NCBI GenBank assembly: GCA_033220425.1
Contig: CM065653.1
Coordinates: forward strand, 868,001-932,000
From: Lepraria neglecta
Lineage: Eukaryota; Ascomycota; Lecanoromycetes; Lecanorales; Stereocaulaceae
Direction: 5' to 3'
DNA: 64,000 bases
Shown piece after piece: positions 21,863-33,568 of this stretch. The first letter of the stretch is position 1; the number at the start of each line of letters is the position of its first letter. The translations under genes and the position numbers were made by a program. The notes under the pieces were generated by a model. It did not search any database. It worked only from the letters and a program-made list of their open reading frames with translations, and was not told the DNA's origin.

Positions 21863-23039
21863 CTTGGTTACGTGAAGAAAGAATTCGGAGAGATTGTTGT
21901 GGTGATTGTGGCTTGTTCCTTATGGTAGATTTTGCTCGAGGCTCCAGGAAATTCAAGAGGGCGTCAAATCCAGGTCACCGACGTGAAGCACCAGTAGGAC
22001 ATTGTTTAAGTCATAAAAGCGTTATGATGCACGGGAATGGAAACGACATGAGCGGGTTGAATCCATATTGTGTCCTGACTTTGGTAAGCTACCCGCCAAC
22101 GGGCTCTGTGGAGCTCCAAGAGCTTCAACTGAGCGGTGAGGACAGCACACTACAGCGACGAGGATGTAAGGTACATTAGGTTGTCAAGAGCTTACAAGCT
22201 ACGATTGTGGAATGGGATTCGGCTTCGACGGTTTGTGTCTACACGATGTCGTTGTATCTCTTCTTCAAAGCTCTGCACGAGGCAGGAGCATCAATGAAAA
22301 GAATAGTGCCTCGAGGTAAGGTGACCAGCAAAAATTGCGCCAGTGAGATACCCGAAGATAGCTCAATAACTTTTGACTCCGCGATGTGCAATGCAGGTCT
22401 CAAATCATAACCGAAGGCCTTCTTGATCGCCCAGGTTCCGACAAGGTAAGTATGAAGAAGAAAAGATTTGTTGCGGGAGGGAGCGAGATCTTATAGACAC
22501 GCCAAGGCACTAATTTCTAGCCCGGCGCTATTACTTTCACTGTTACTACCCGACAGTTATGTACTCGAGGACTCTCTGAATCCCCGTAATTCGACAACGA
22601 GAGGTCCCGAGAGTCGACTTTGCACTGAAACTTGTAGAGCAGAGCCTTATTCATGTGTAATAACTTAAGGTTCTCTTTCCAACATCAATATCCGTGAACT
22701 TGTTGCATTCTAAAATAGAATGGACGCGTTGGCTGCATTCAGCGCCTAAGGTAATCGTAGCGAGCCCCTTATCTAGGCCAGGTCTGAACATGTCAAGTTT
22801 TTTATTTCACTAACTTACCATTATACAAGCTCTTTAAGTGGCAAGATGAACTTCACTAAGTACTTCGCGACGAACTTGTCACTAGCTTGTTTGGTGGTCG
22901 CTACCATGATAGTGAATTACGTTGTCGCGAACACCGTCCGTTACACAATTTTCGGAGAGACTCCGGCAAATCCACCAGCACCAGTTGTATGAGCACCAGC
23001 AGGCATCATAACCCACACACTCAAATATTTCACGCCATC
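21863..23039. other. Divergent intergenic region with one short upstream reading frame
   Basis: This 1.18-kb gap lies between the ALB1 and MFAP1-like starts. The only item of note is a 48-codon frame at 22846-22992, ending 47 bases before the MFAP1 ATG, listed separately. Other short frames look random. Confidence 0.5.
22846..22992 (+). other. Possible upstream reading frame with a hydrophobic peptide
   Basis: An ATG opens a 48-codon frame encoding a peptide with a hydrophobic core (LSLACLVVATMIVNYVVA) flanked by polar residues, ending close to the MFAP1-like start codon. It could be an upstream ORF in the leader or chance. No family is recognised. Confidence 0.25.
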
Positions 23040-24536
23040 ATGGCTCCCAAACGCATGACAGCGAACCCGGTCAAGCCCGCTCGATACCGCCCAGGTAAAG
23101 CAGTCGCCGAAGAGCCGTCCTCCGAAGAAGACGTTTCAGAAGATGAAGAGGAACAGGCCAATGAAACCCCAGTGCCACCACCACCAAAAGCTACCTCATT
23201 CCCATCAGATGCTACAAAGATCGCTGGCAATCTCAAGAAGGTTGATCTAAATGAGCGACGACGGCAAGCCGCTGCCGAAGAAGCTGCCCGGGTCGAAGCC
23301 GACAAAGCTGCTCGGGCCGCAGAAGAAGAGGGCTTTGTGACCGAAGAGAGCGAGGAGGAGGAAGGCAGTGATGAAGATTTAGGATCGGAAAGTGGAAGCG
23401 GAAGTGGTAGTGAGGAGAGTAGCAGCGATGGTGAAGCTCCCAAGAAGCTCTTACGACCTACTTTCATCAAAAAGGACAAGCGCAAGGAACCCACTACCGT
23501 TGCAGACACCAAGAACGAAGAAGAAGCCTGGGCTGAAGAGGAAGTAAGACGGAAAGAAAAAGCCGATGCCATGATCCAGGAGCAGCTGGAGAAGAAAGCC
23601 GCTGCAGAAGCAGCCGGGAAGAAGGATTGGGACGATGACGATCTCGTGGAGGTTGAGATAGTCGACGACACGGATGACCTCGACCCCGAGACCGAGCGAG
23701 CAGCCTGGAAGCTTCGAGAGCTAAAGCGCGTCAAGAGAGAACGAGAAGCTATCGAATCAGCCGAAAAAGAGCGAGAAGAGCTCGAGCGCCGCCGCAATCT
23801 CAGCAAAGAGGAGCGCGAAGCCGAAGACAAAGAATTCCTCGAGCTCCAAAAAGAAGAGCGAGAAGGCAAAGGCAAGATGGGCTACATGCAGAAATACTTC
23901 CACAAAGGCGCTTTCTTCCAGGACGACGCAAAAGCCGAGGGTCTGGACCGACGAGACATTATGGGCAGTCGGTATCAGGACGATGTGTCGAATCGAGAAT
24001 TGCTGCCGCAGTATATGCAGATAAGGGATATGACGAAGCTGGGTAGGAAGGGTAGGACGAAGTATAAGGATCTTAAGAGTGAGGATACTGGACGGTGGGG
24101 CACTTTTGAAGGGAGGGGGCCGAGGAAAGCTGATGGGACGCTTGATGAACGATTTATGCCTGATAGGGAGGCTGGGGGGAAAGGTGCTTCGGGGGCTAAT
24201 ACTACGCAAGTTGGAGAGCGGAGGAGAGCTCCTGAGGAAGCACCGGAAGGCCCGCGAGGCACGAACTACAAACCTAGCAGAGACGACGAGGAAAGACAGA
24301 GAAGCCCCCAGCGACGGTCACATTCACGCTCAAAGTCACCACCAAGAAGGAGGCGCTCATATTCGAGATCACCGCTACCACGAAGGGATCGACGGAGAGA
24401 ACGCTCATACTCTTATTCACCGTCTCCATCACCACGAAGAGACCGATACCGAGACGAGCCACCGCGGCGGAAGCGGAGTCCATCTCCATATCACGATTCT
24501 CATGGTAGCGATAAACGGCGCAGGATAGACGTCTGA
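23040..24536 (+). CDS. MFAP1-like spliceosome protein with an RS-rich tail
   Basis: This intronless gene encodes about 498 residues. The N-terminus (MAPKRMTANPVKPARYRPGK) and acidic low-complexity blocks precede a long charged coiled coil. The MFAP1 core follows, including FLELQKEEREGKGKMGYMQK, YFHKGAFFQDD, GSRYQDDVSNRELLPQYMQ and DMTKLGRKGRTKYKDL. MFAP1 belongs to the B/B* spliceosome and works with Prp38. The tail from about residue 410 is rich in Arg-Ser and Ser-Pro dipeptides (SRSKSPPRRRRSYSRSP), an SR-protein-like extension and probable SR-kinase substrate. The frame is open upstream, but the ATG at 23040 gives the conserved-looking start. Confidence 0.9.
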   Translation: MAPKRMTANPVKPARYRPGKAVAEEPSSEEDVSEDEEEQANETPVPPPPKATSFPSDATKIAGNLKKVDLNERRRQAAAEEAARVEADKAARAAEEEGFVTEESEEEEGSDEDLGSESGSGSGSEESSSDGEAPKKLLRPTFIKKDKRKEPTTVADTKNEEEAWAEEEVRRKEKADAMIQEQLEKKAAAEAAGKKDWDDDDLVEVEIVDDTDDLDPETERAAWKLRELKRVKREREAIESAEKEREELERRRNLSKEEREAEDKEFLELQKEEREGKGKMGYMQKYFHKGAFFQDDAKAEGLDRRDIMGSRYQDDVSNRELLPQYMQIRDMTKLGRKGRTKYKDLKSEDTGRWGTFEGRGPRKADGTLDERFMPDREAGGKGASGANTTQVGERRRAPEEAPEGPRGTNYKPSRDDEERQRSPQRRSHSRSKSPPRRRRSYSRSPLPRRDRRRERSYSYSPSPSPRRDRYRDEPPRRKRSPSPYHDSHGSDKRRRIDV

Positions 24537-24686
24537 TAGGTTTTCATTCTCACGGGTATCCATAGATATAATTTCTAATTCTCCATGCAATACATGCATT
24601 CCTTTCTTTCCAGCGCCACGCTATGCAATCATGAGCTTGACTCCACGCTCGCTCCTATCCTTTCGCACCTCGAATCTAATGTCGTC

Positions 24687-25468
24687 CTACTTCGTCCCCT
24701 CCCTCTTAACAATCCCCTCCTCAAACCTTATCAAAAACACCGTTTTCCCCGGCCACATTGCATCCCCCTCGCCGGCATTATGCGCACTAACCTGACACTG
24801 TAACCCAACAGCACAAGCAACACCCTCCACAATGCCCGCCACGAACGCCGCGCAATTTAGCTGGCTCATCTCCTTCGGCACTGAGATATACTGATTAACA
24901 AGGGGTTCGTTATCAACGATCATGTATTCGTGCGGATTCGTCGAGGAGCTTTCGATAGAGTCGGCCGATCGAGCAAACAGGTGCCTCCATAATGGATGCG
25001 CTATGAATTGCAGTAATGGGAGTATGCGTGTTGGGCGCGGGGTGGGATGTGTAGGTGTCGAGGAGCGGTAGAGGAGGAGAGGGAGGAGGCGCTGGCCTAG
25101 GGGATAGCCTGCTTCGTTTAACCTGTGCACCACTCGTCAGCCCATCCAATGTGACGCATTCACTGCAGATACTGCAAGGGCAGGGTGTAGATATACCGCC
25201 GTTCCAAATCCTGTATCCCAGTAACCCTCCTCTGCGCATACGTGACCATTTCACTAAATAGGTACGCGAAGCTAGCCCTACTCAGCTCGGCGGTGCGGGT
25301 GCGGTTCAGGTTCCGGTCGTAGATTGTTTTGCGGTTGGAGGGGGTGCGGAGGCCTGCATGTTGTTGGGGAGGCTGCTGGGGAGCGCGGGCGGTGGAGGAT
25401 TGTTGTTGGAGGGTTGTGGGTGGGGGAAGGGGTTTGGGACCGGGTTGGGAGGGGACTGTGGTTGTCAT
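24687..25468 (-). CDS. TRS31: TRAPP complex subunit Trs31/TRAPPC5 (Bet3 family)
   Basis: Exons 25468-25197 and 25122-24687, with a 74-base intron, give 235 residues. After a Pro/Gln-rich start comes the family block KTIYDRNLNRTRTAELSRAS, SFAYLFSEMVTYAQRRV and DLERRLNEAGYPLGQRLLPL. The C-terminal half has FIAHPLWRHLF, NEPLVNQYISVPKE and LNCAAFVAGIVEG, then ends with a short strand. TRAPPC5 is a core subunit of the TRAPP tethering complexes, which activate Ypt1/Rab1 in ER-Golgi traffic. It is divergent from the ubiquitin protease gene, with 270 bases between ATGs. The intron sits inside the DLER-R-LNEAG motif, which supports the splice choice. Confidence 0.93.
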
Positions 25469-25738
25469 TGTGGGGAGAGCATGGGCAATAGGGTTGGAGG
25501 GGGAGGTGGTGTAGGCGGAGAGATGTTCGAGAGCTCAGGATAGCTTCGGTTGATGTTGACCTTTCCGGTCATCTGCATTTCTCTTCTCGAATATTACAGT
25601 CTCACTTTGACACATCAACGAACATTTCTAGCTATTAAATGCTTCAGTATAATATGTGTCCTACCATTCAGTCTTCAGTATGACCCATTTGAACCACATA
25701 CATCCTCACGAAATCCACGGGCACGATCCTGCTTCACC
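25469..25738. promoter_or_regulatory. Bidirectional promoter between TRAPPC5 and the ubiquitin protease
   Basis: These are the 270 bases between two divergent start codons. The interval must carry both promoters. No specific site is claimed. Confidence 0.45.
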
Positions 25739-27931
25739 ATGAACTTTCCCGGTTGTGGCTATGAACCGTCCCACTTGCAATACCTTCACAGAACCACCGC
25801 TTCTCCATTCAGCACCTCATCTACAACAGCAGCTTATGGCGTTCTCATCATAACAATCATCTACTACGTCCTCCAATACCTCGATTATACAAACCTCCCA
25901 CTTTCCGAGCTGCTGTGGAACTCTCTTGTCTGGATCACACCTTCGCCGTTAGTTTCTAGACTGGACAGCGGCTTTGAACCTGCCATGGCTGAAGAGCCGG
26001 AAGACGACACTACGGGCTTCGACTCCAAGGGGCATGCTAGCAAGAGCAACGCAATGAGAAGGATTTTCGGTTTAGACGGAGCTGGGCTATTGACCACCGT
26101 ACAACGGACAAGGACGCTGTCAAATCTGGGCAGTGTATTCAAAGCAACTCCAAAGACCAGTCTGCCAGGCTTGGGCAACTGGGACAATTCTTGCTATCAG
26201 AATAGCGTTCTACAGGGTCTAGCTGCACTGGAATCTTTGACTGGCTTCTTGAACGAGAATACTCAACCAGATGTATCGCAGCCTACGAAGACAGCTTTGC
26301 GAGAGATTATTGCGAAGCTGAACGACCCGGAGAACGTAGGGAAGACGTTTTGGACGCCAGCGGAGTTGAAGAGTATGAGTAGCTGGCAGCAGCAGGACGC
26401 CCAGGAGTATTTCTCGAAGGTCTCGGATGAGCTAGAGAAAGACACCGCAAAGGAGCTGAAGAAGAAACCGGGGTGGGCTGGACTGGAAGGGTTGTGTTCA
26501 GAGAGCAGCGATGTTGTCGCTTCCAAAACAGCACCCAATGTCAGTCAACTGCCGGAGGAGTTGAGATCACTTATAGCGCGAAACCCGTTGGAGGGGCTCC
26601 TGGCACAACGCGTTGGCTGCCAACGGTGTGGCTATGTGGAAGGCTTGTCTCTTGTCCCGTTCAATTGTCTCACAGTCCCACTTGGAAGGTCATGGATGTA
26701 TGATGTTCGCTCATGTCTTGATGATTACACCGCTTTGGAGCCTATCAATGGAGTCGAATGTGCTAAATGTACCCTACTACGAGCTAAGCAGCAGATGGCG
26801 CAACTACTTTCTCGGCTTAGCCCAAGCGCAGGGAATATCACAAAAGCTCCAGAGGATGAATCCAGAGCGCTGCGAGAGTCGCTGCATAAGAGACTATATT
26901 TGGTCAATCGAGCTCTAGAAGATGAAGACTTCTCCGATCAGACGCTGAAGAAATGTCAAATCCCAGCAAAGAACCGAGTCTCAACCACCAAATCACGTCA
27001 AGCGGTCGTTGCCCGGCCCCCAAAGTCGCTAGTCATCCATGTCAATCGCAGCAACTTCGATGAGCTTACTGGCGTACAAAGCAAAAATCTAGCCACTGTT
27101 AGGTTTCCTCAGCAGCTCGATCTAGCCCCATGGTGTCTAGGTCAAGGACCAGGCCTAGAGAATAAAGATGATGCCGTGGAAAATTGGAACGTAGACCCTT
27201 CCAAGTCCATGCTGAGTGATGATGAGGACCTTGAGGACCTGGAATCTGGGAAGGTGTACGAGCTTCGAGCTGTGATCACGCATTACGGAAGGCATGAGAA
27301 CGGTCACTATATCTGCTACCGGAAAGCTCCATATGCTATCAAAACAAGCGAGGAAGTGATCGATGAGAATAACGACTCTTGGTGGCGTCTCAGCGATGAA
27401 GACGTTACAGAAGTCGATGAGGATATTGTCCTGGCGCAAGGCGGGGTCTTTATGCTCTTCTACGAGCAGACAAGTCCTGTGACTTCTCCAAAGGAGCCTC
27501 AGCCAGCGGCTCCCGAGCAGTATGCAGAGCAGCTCAGCGCCATTACCGTGGACGAGGTCTCGATTTTGGATAAGGAGCCGACAGTACAGTCAGTACCAGA
27601 AGAGCAGAAAGCTACTGCCGCATATCCCACACCTCCAGTGTCTCCCTCAGCCACCAAGCTCGCCTCAAACGATGAGTCTGTTGACGAAAGCAGCGCTGCT
27701 AAGTCGACATCGACCACCGAGACTGCTGCCACCACCAAACCTAAGTCTCCTAAACCCAACGACGCAGCAAACGAGCCCGCAGAGCATGCAAATCCGACAC
27801 CTCCGCCAAAGGAGAATCAACCAGTCAGTCCAGCTTCGATGCGAACTGCAGCTCCTCGTAGTGGTCGGGGGAGTGTGAGCAGAGCTGGGAAGGCGATGGG
27901 TTCGGTGGCTGGGTTTGTGCAGGCAAATTAA
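25739..27931 (+). CDS. Membrane-anchored ubiquitin carboxyl-terminal hydrolase (Ubp1-like, USP family)
   Basis: Single exon, 730 residues. A hydrophobic segment near residues 35-55 (AYGVLIITIIYYVLQYL) is a likely membrane anchor, as in yeast Ubp1 and animal USP30. The Cys box is LGNWDNSCYQNSVLQGL with Cys152. The His box is ITHYGRHENGHYICYR with His523, followed by SWWRLSDEDVTEVDED and FMLFYEQ. Two CxxC pairs (GCQRCG; CAKC) make a zinc ribbon in the finger region. The last 150 residues are Ser/Pro/Thr-rich and disordered. It removes ubiquitin from membrane-linked substrates; the targets are unknown. An ATG further upstream in the same frame is possible but its sequence is unlike the family. 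Confidence 0.9.
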   Translation: MNFPGCGYEPSHLQYLHRTTASPFSTSSTTAAYGVLIITIIYYVLQYLDYTNLPLSELLWNSLVWITPSPLVSRLDSGFEPAMAEEPEDDTTGFDSKGHASKSNAMRRIFGLDGAGLLTTVQRTRTLSNLGSVFKATPKTSLPGLGNWDNSCYQNSVLQGLAALESLTGFLNENTQPDVSQPTKTALREIIAKLNDPENVGKTFWTPAELKSMSSWQQQDAQEYFSKVSDELEKDTAKELKKKPGWAGLEGLCSESSDVVASKTAPNVSQLPEELRSLIARNPLEGLLAQRVGCQRCGYVEGLSLVPFNCLTVPLGRSWMYDVRSCLDDYTALEPINGVECAKCTLLRAKQQMAQLLSRLSPSAGNITKAPEDESRALRESLHKRLYLVNRALEDEDFSDQTLKKCQIPAKNRVSTTKSRQAVVARPPKSLVIHVNRSNFDELTGVQSKNLATVRFPQQLDLAPWCLGQGPGLENKDDAVENWNVDPSKSMLSDDEDLEDLESGKVYELRAVITHYGRHENGHYICYRKAPYAIKTSEEVIDENNDSWWRLSDEDVTEVDEDIVLAQGGVFMLFYEQTSPVTSPKEPQPAAPEQYAEQLSAITVDEVSILDKEPTVQSVPEEQKATAAYPTPPVSPSATKLASNDESVDESSAAKSTSTTETAATTKPKSPKPNDAANEPAEHANPTPPPKENQPVSPASMRTAAPRSGRGSVSRAGKAMGSVAGFVQAN

Positions 27932-28336
27932 GCATGCATCAAAGGGCTGGGCAGCTGTAGGAGCAGCGTCTTCAGGAGGGTTTGGGTTAGCGATGGTGTC
28001 ATGGGCTGGGTTTTGGAGGGTTTGTATGCGGTAGAACGGGCCATTGTTGGTCTAGAGAATAACGATAGAGAGAACAGCCCTAGAGCCATGTCATACCAAT
28101 CACTTAAAACAATCACTCTGAATACACAATAGGAAAAAGGTTATTTCAGTGCCGTTTAGTGACCTCTAGACAGTCTTCTGGATGCTTTCGTGGATCCTAT
28201 CAATCAGAATCCCGATAGCTCAACACCTTGAGTGCTCTCGTCCATGGATTATAACAGATGTACGAGCAATTATGTTCATCGGGCTTTTTAATTTTTAACC
28301 ATAACATGATCTACCACCCTATCTCTTCTCTTTCCC
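27932..28336. other. Convergent 3' region
   Basis: This 405-base gap lies between convergent 3' ends of the ubiquitin protease and NAD kinase genes. It probably holds both poly(A) sites. No other structure is seen. Confidence 0.45.
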
Positions 28337-29863
28337 CTATTCCTGCCCTTTCTCCCTCTCCTTCTCCTCCTTCCTCTCCTCCTCATCAAACCGCCATTCC
28401 TTAAAGCTCTTCTGCCTCTGCCTACTATTCCAATTCAACGTCCGACTAATACTATTAACCCAATCCTCACTCCGTCTCCCCTGCTGCATAATATTCGCAA
28501 ACGGATACCTACTCGCACTAATAGTGACATAATCCCCCTGACAAAGCTCCACCCTTTCTCTCCCGTCGAAACTCGCCCAACTACTCGTTCTGGCGTCGTA
28601 GGGAACACCTACGCGGAGTACGATTGTGTCGGGGAGGATTATGGGACGAAAGGAGAGCGTGTGTGCGCATATTGCGGTTACGAGGATCACGGGGTTTTCG
28701 GGGTGGCAGAGGGAACCGCCCGCTGCGAGGTTGTAGGCTGTGCTGCCGGTGGGGGTCGCGACGCAGACGCCGTCGGCTTGGACTGTGGTGAAGTGTTCGT
28801 CGTCGCCGAAGATTTCGATGGCGGACATTGCTATGGGGAGGAGAAGGTTAGTGTAGTTCTTTGGCAAATGTTCATGTAGGCGTGTCACGTACTTGGATTC
28901 GGGCCTCTGTCTACGACAATGTCATTGAGGATTTCGTAAGATCCGTCTGGTTTGTGCGTGTAGTCGTCCTCGGCCTCTTCGCCTATCAGCTCTGCGACCA
29001 GATCTCGGTTCTGGCCTTTGGTTTGCGATCGCATAACCGTGCCCTCGAATCTTAATCGCAGGCTCACGGTGACGCCATCTTTGAAAGCGCTGGTCAGAGT
29101 CTCTCGAAAGCCCGCATAGTCGAATTTGGTGAGAAAGCCTAGAGAACCGAGGGCGAAGGAGAGCACTGGGGGGACGATACGCTGGAATAGCCAGCTTGCG
29201 TATAGGAGGGTGCCATCGCCGCCGAGCTTTTATATGTTAGCTAGGTTCATAGAAGGGCGCTGAGAGTCAGTACTGTTATGACGAAGTCGAAGGTGAGCGG
29301 GCGTTTCGCGCAGAGTTCGTTGTTCCAGTATTTCAGACGGCCTTCTCTTGAAGGGTCTTGGGCGATGATGCTCTTTGCATCGAATGTGTGGTTGTGTTCT
29401 AGGGTGTCTTCAACGTATCTGGACCGCATAAGCCCCGGTTTCTCCTCCAGTGCCTCCAGAGTACGTACACAATATACGGCGTCTCCCTATCCTTCGACAG
29501 TAACCATTCGACAACCTCTTGCGTATAGCCAATGAGTCCCTTATCGTGTGCCTTCGTCAACAGGAACACAGTCTTGACCCTCAACTTCAGCCGTACACTA
29601 CCCAATCTCTTCGAAAACTCCCTCACACCGCAAGCCATGTCCGATAATTGCTTTTTAGTAAGCAGTCTTGAATTTGTAGCCGGGACATGATTGGTGACGG
29701 CCGACTTATCCGCTTTCGTATCCTCGTTTATCTCTTGCAGATTTGGGAAATTTCCTTTGCGTGCTCTTCTTTGCTTTTCAAGCAGGTGGTGTACGAAACA
29801 TGCGGTACTTTCTCGTCTCTCGGCGGATTGTTTGGCTAATTTGGGATCGTCGGTGGTGACCAT
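28337..29863 (-). CDS. NAD kinase
   Basis: Exons 29863-29469, 29418-29274, 29226-28893 and 28830-28337 give 455 residues. NAD kinase phosphorylates NAD+ (or NADH) to NADP(H) with ATP. The nucleotide motif is LGGDGTLLYASWLF (GGDG), then PVLSFALGSLGFLTKFDY, RGPNPTMSAIEIFGDDEHFT and the NAD-site glycine-rich region VCVATPTGSTAYNLAAGGS. Two splice sites are fixed by these motifs: GGDG begins right after intron 2, and intron 3 splits the Thr of NPTM. The N-terminal 130 residues carry KKQLSDMACGVREFSKRLG, typical of fungal enzymes such as Utr1. The C-terminus is Glu/Lys-rich. No targeting signal is obvious, so it is probably cytosolic. Confidence 0.93.
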
Positions 29864-32800
29864 AGAGGATCTGCGTCGGTGGGTGTTTTCTGGATCGAAT
29901 ACGACCTACTTGGACACCTCAGCTCGGGCCATTGGTGCAGGCGGGAAGGATAGAGACCTCAAGAGCATGCTGATACTCCGAGTCGCTGGCGCTCGAGTCG
30001 CTCCAAACCTTGGGAAGGTCAGCTTACTGTGTCAGAGATCGGCTCAATGTTGGATAGGTACCTCGTTTGCATGAGTTCTAGCTTCGGGACTGGGTAGGCT
30101 GGAGAAGTCGAGTTGAGCGCGAGTTCCATCGGGCATAGAAGAGGTCATTTCTGTCTAGTAGTATACGCGGCACGTCGGAGCTGCTGTAAGTGTACGGTAC
30201 TACTTGCTTTATTCGTCAACTTCTCGAACACTGACGATCATTCCGCACCCGGAGCGGTCCGCCACTATTCTAGGCTTGTCGCCGAAGATCTGCCGCAGCC
30301 ACAAAGTGTTTTTGACATGAGCCAATCTTGGCTGTTTGGAGAGCACATATCGAGATCTACGATGCTAGAGGCAAGCCTTGCAGGTCAGGAGGCCAGCTCC
30401 GAAACAATTTCAAAATTCCTTGCTGACTCATGTGGCGGGTGTAAGAATTGGAAATGCACATATTGTGGAGCCTATACGAACGTGTTGGTCATTTGTGATT
30501 GATGTCATGCATGCACGATACTGTATGAAAGAGACGTCCAAATTTAGGGAGCAGGTATTGAGGTGCAACGGCTTATCGTTGCATTAGAGAGCTGAGAATG
30601 TACGAAGGTCTGAACACATAGTTGTCAGCTGCCTCGCGGGCTGTGCATCTCGATGAAACCTCAGAAATCCTGCAAATCCTGTGAAATCCTAAGCGCCAAG
30701 GCTGTTGCCAGTCATGAATCCATGGGAGTGAGAAATATATTGGCTGGCGCATAGCCAGCGATGTGGGATGATCTATGCATAGATGGTCCAGGTGTCACCA
30801 TTCAGCCATGCGAGACATGCTCTCAGTGCGTGATTGAAACTGTTGTAGGAATTAAGACGGATAAAGTCCTCCCTGATATGCGTGATACCGTAATGGCCGG
30901 GAAGACTAGCTTTAAATAAGCAGGTTGTCGTAGCGCCCCAAGCAATTCTTTTTATCCTCAAGTACTTTCTCTGCAAATCTTCTTGACGGATCATCCGTTC
31001 ATAGCCAGCGACCTCGTACGACGTATTGAGTGGAGATCTTCGTTTTCCCAACCTTATTTCGTAGAGGATTACGCGTGCCGCCTCGCATTCAAACACGCAT
31101 TCACACACCCAAAAGGCTGTAAGGCGTGCCACTGAGCCACTCTGCGTGATACTTTCGGAGGATTTCTATTGTCGCTAAAAGGGTTCACCACTCAACCGGC
31201 AGGCCTTGTAGGGCTGTCACCCGGAACTCTCGGTTTTTTCTACCCCGGCTCGGTGTCGCCAAAATAGTTCGGGCTGCGTCAAGGAAGATGAGATTCTTCC
31301 AAGCACCATAACTCCACAACAAGATATCTAAATACCAAGATTTTGCTGTATGAGTTGTTCATCTTGTTTATCGTTACAAATTTATAGTTCAAAGCGAAAC
31401 TTCATCTTTGCTTGTTGCGATACTACCTGGCTGTAGAGATTGCCCCCAGCCCGCCAACTAGACAAGTTTCGATAAAAGTTTTAGTACAAACGTTATAGAG
31501 ATATGTAAGACCTATTATAATATACGCGAAAATATTTCCTCAAACGCTATATCTGTAGAGTTAGAGAGGGGCTGCCGGTTGGGGGGTGAACCCTTCTACT
31601 GCACCTCATCCTGGAACGACGCCAGATCATTGCCTGCAAGTCGACTAAGGTTGGTCGGATATGCAGAGGAGCGCTGGTGTTATGAGTCAAAAGATTGGAA
31701 AAGACTTGAAATTGCCGTGTGATTGGAGATCACTGCATCATTGCGGTAAGAACCTGTTTTGCTAATATGTGTTAACCGGGGCGTGAACGGCCTTGATCCG
31801 TTGCTTGTAGGCGCAAGACCAAGTTTTGAAGTAGTGTGGGTGCGACTGGATGACGCATCCTGGGTACATGATGATCGTATCAGCATGAGTGACGCTGAGT
31901 TTGGTGGTACCAATTTGAGCGAGGCGCCAAAGTCCTCTCGGGTTTTGCAACGTATGGCATTCCTTCGCGAAGGTGTCGATCCACGGGGACTATGCGAACT
32001 ATGAAAGCTGAGGCCCTTGGTAGATTTCAGTAGTCTAGTGGATTTGCGGGCCTAATGGTTAGTCGAGACCCCCGAAGTATCTGATGCGCGCTTTTGTCCT
32101 GCAGTCATCTCGTACATTCATTAATGATTGTCCCTGCGTCTGGCTGAGAAGGACCGTGCTCCGTTGCGACGATTGGCTTTTTTCAGGCAAAAGGCCGCTT
32201 GAAAGAGGTTGCATTGAGGCGCGGCAGCTGAGAATCCACCAAATCTGCGGCGGGGTATAGAAGGAAATCTGCATTTGTGCGCCAGGATCCTGATAGCCCG
32301 AGATGACTGAATAAGCTATTGGCGCCACCGTCTGAGTCCGCGTCCTAAGATCCTTGGCCACCATCCCTGGGGCTGGTGCATGACGGGAAGTCTATGCTGA
32401 CCACTAGTTATTGATAAATTGTTGCGAAACAACAATCGGTAGCCAATAATAAGCTGCGCCAGTTCCCTGCAAGCCCAAATACACGGGAAAGCGAAAACAG
32501 TAATTGAAACACTCTCAATCAGTGAAGACCCGAGGCATCCCACATTAGGAGACCAAGTAGTACTGGGCAAAATCTTGATGGTGGTTGGATCGTTGGATGG
32601 TGAAATTGCAAATCGATAGCACTGACAGGCGATGCCTCGTGACTATCGATCAACCTATCTGAGCTTACTGATTGGCGGATTGGACGAGAGGGGAAGGTAA
32701 GGAGGCTGGTCTAGGAGACGGCAAATGCTGAACGCGTGATGAGTGGAGTGAAATGAGAGGCGAGATGGTGAGATTTGTTTCGTGATTTGCCCTTGCGGAA

Positions 32801-33568
32801 AAGAAAAGGGCAAGGGCCTGTCGAATCCCGTTCAAGGTTCCATCTTCATAAGCGAAGCGGCGTGGCTTCGTGGCCTACCTCCCTTCCACAATGAGCCCGC
32901 GAGGGCTGCAGCTCCTTAGCTTGACCGCTTTTCGTAGCCCCGATCAGATCACCGGCGTAATTCACCATTTCCCACCATTTCCTCGTGTGCTCGCTAGCCT
33001 AGTGCGAATACTAACTAACCGGACAACTAACGGCTGCCTGGGGTTACGTTCTCCTTTTGGCGTTGGCTCCATCATGTTTGACATCCCACCATTCCCTCCC
33101 ACCCCCAAAAAATCCTCCAACCCGACGCACTATCGACTCTGAAATCGTGAGCCCTAGAGTGATGAGCATGCAGCCGCGGGCCTAAGTCCTTCGCATGGAA
33201 GTAGGAATGGACCAGGATCGTCCGAGTAGCCTTTCGTTGGCGTTTCCGGCTAACTTTTGCCCAACTTCAAACAAGAAAACCATGCATGCATGCATTCCCG
33301 CTGATGGCAATCTATCTATCCCTTAAACGCCTATCCCCTTGATCACCTTGCCGTGGGGTCAGCGGACTTGGATGCCTTGTACCACATCTGATGTAAGAAC
33401 AAGTAAAATGATTTGTCTCTTCTTGTCTCGTGTTAGCCCTTCCATCTCCTTTCCCAACTCAATGCAAAATTGTCTCGAAGATGTCTGTGCTTGAAGTGCC
33501 ATACCCATAGCTCAAGGTACGAATCTGTCCCTGACAAGCCTTGAGTATATTATATTATTGCTAACCCC
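29864..33568. other. Gene-poor stretch of 3.7 kb
   Basis: No reading frame here shows a motif or convincing splice pattern. It contains repeat copy A (31195-31602) and, near 33280, a short alternating CATGCATG run. The last kilobase may be a long promoter or leader of the gene at 33569. Confidence 0.5.
31195..31602. repeat. Dispersed repeat, copy A
   Basis: This stretch matches 61938-62213 in the same orientation. The 5' block (ACCGGCAGGCCTTGTAGGGC...) and the 3' block (CAACTAGACAAGTTTCGATA... to GAGGGGCTGCCGG) are nearly identical. The middle differs in sequence and length, so copy A is longer by about 130 bases. The ends carry short inverted repeats, AACCGGCAG at the start and CTGCCGGTT near 31572-31580. 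It encodes nothing visible. It may be a small non-autonomous mobile element; the family is unknown. Confidence 0.75.

Noticed and set aside
23030-23875. A 281-codon Ser-rich frame on the minus strand
   Set aside because: It is antisense to the Glu/Lys-rich MFAP1-like gene; Glu-rich coding reads as Ser/Leu on the other strand.
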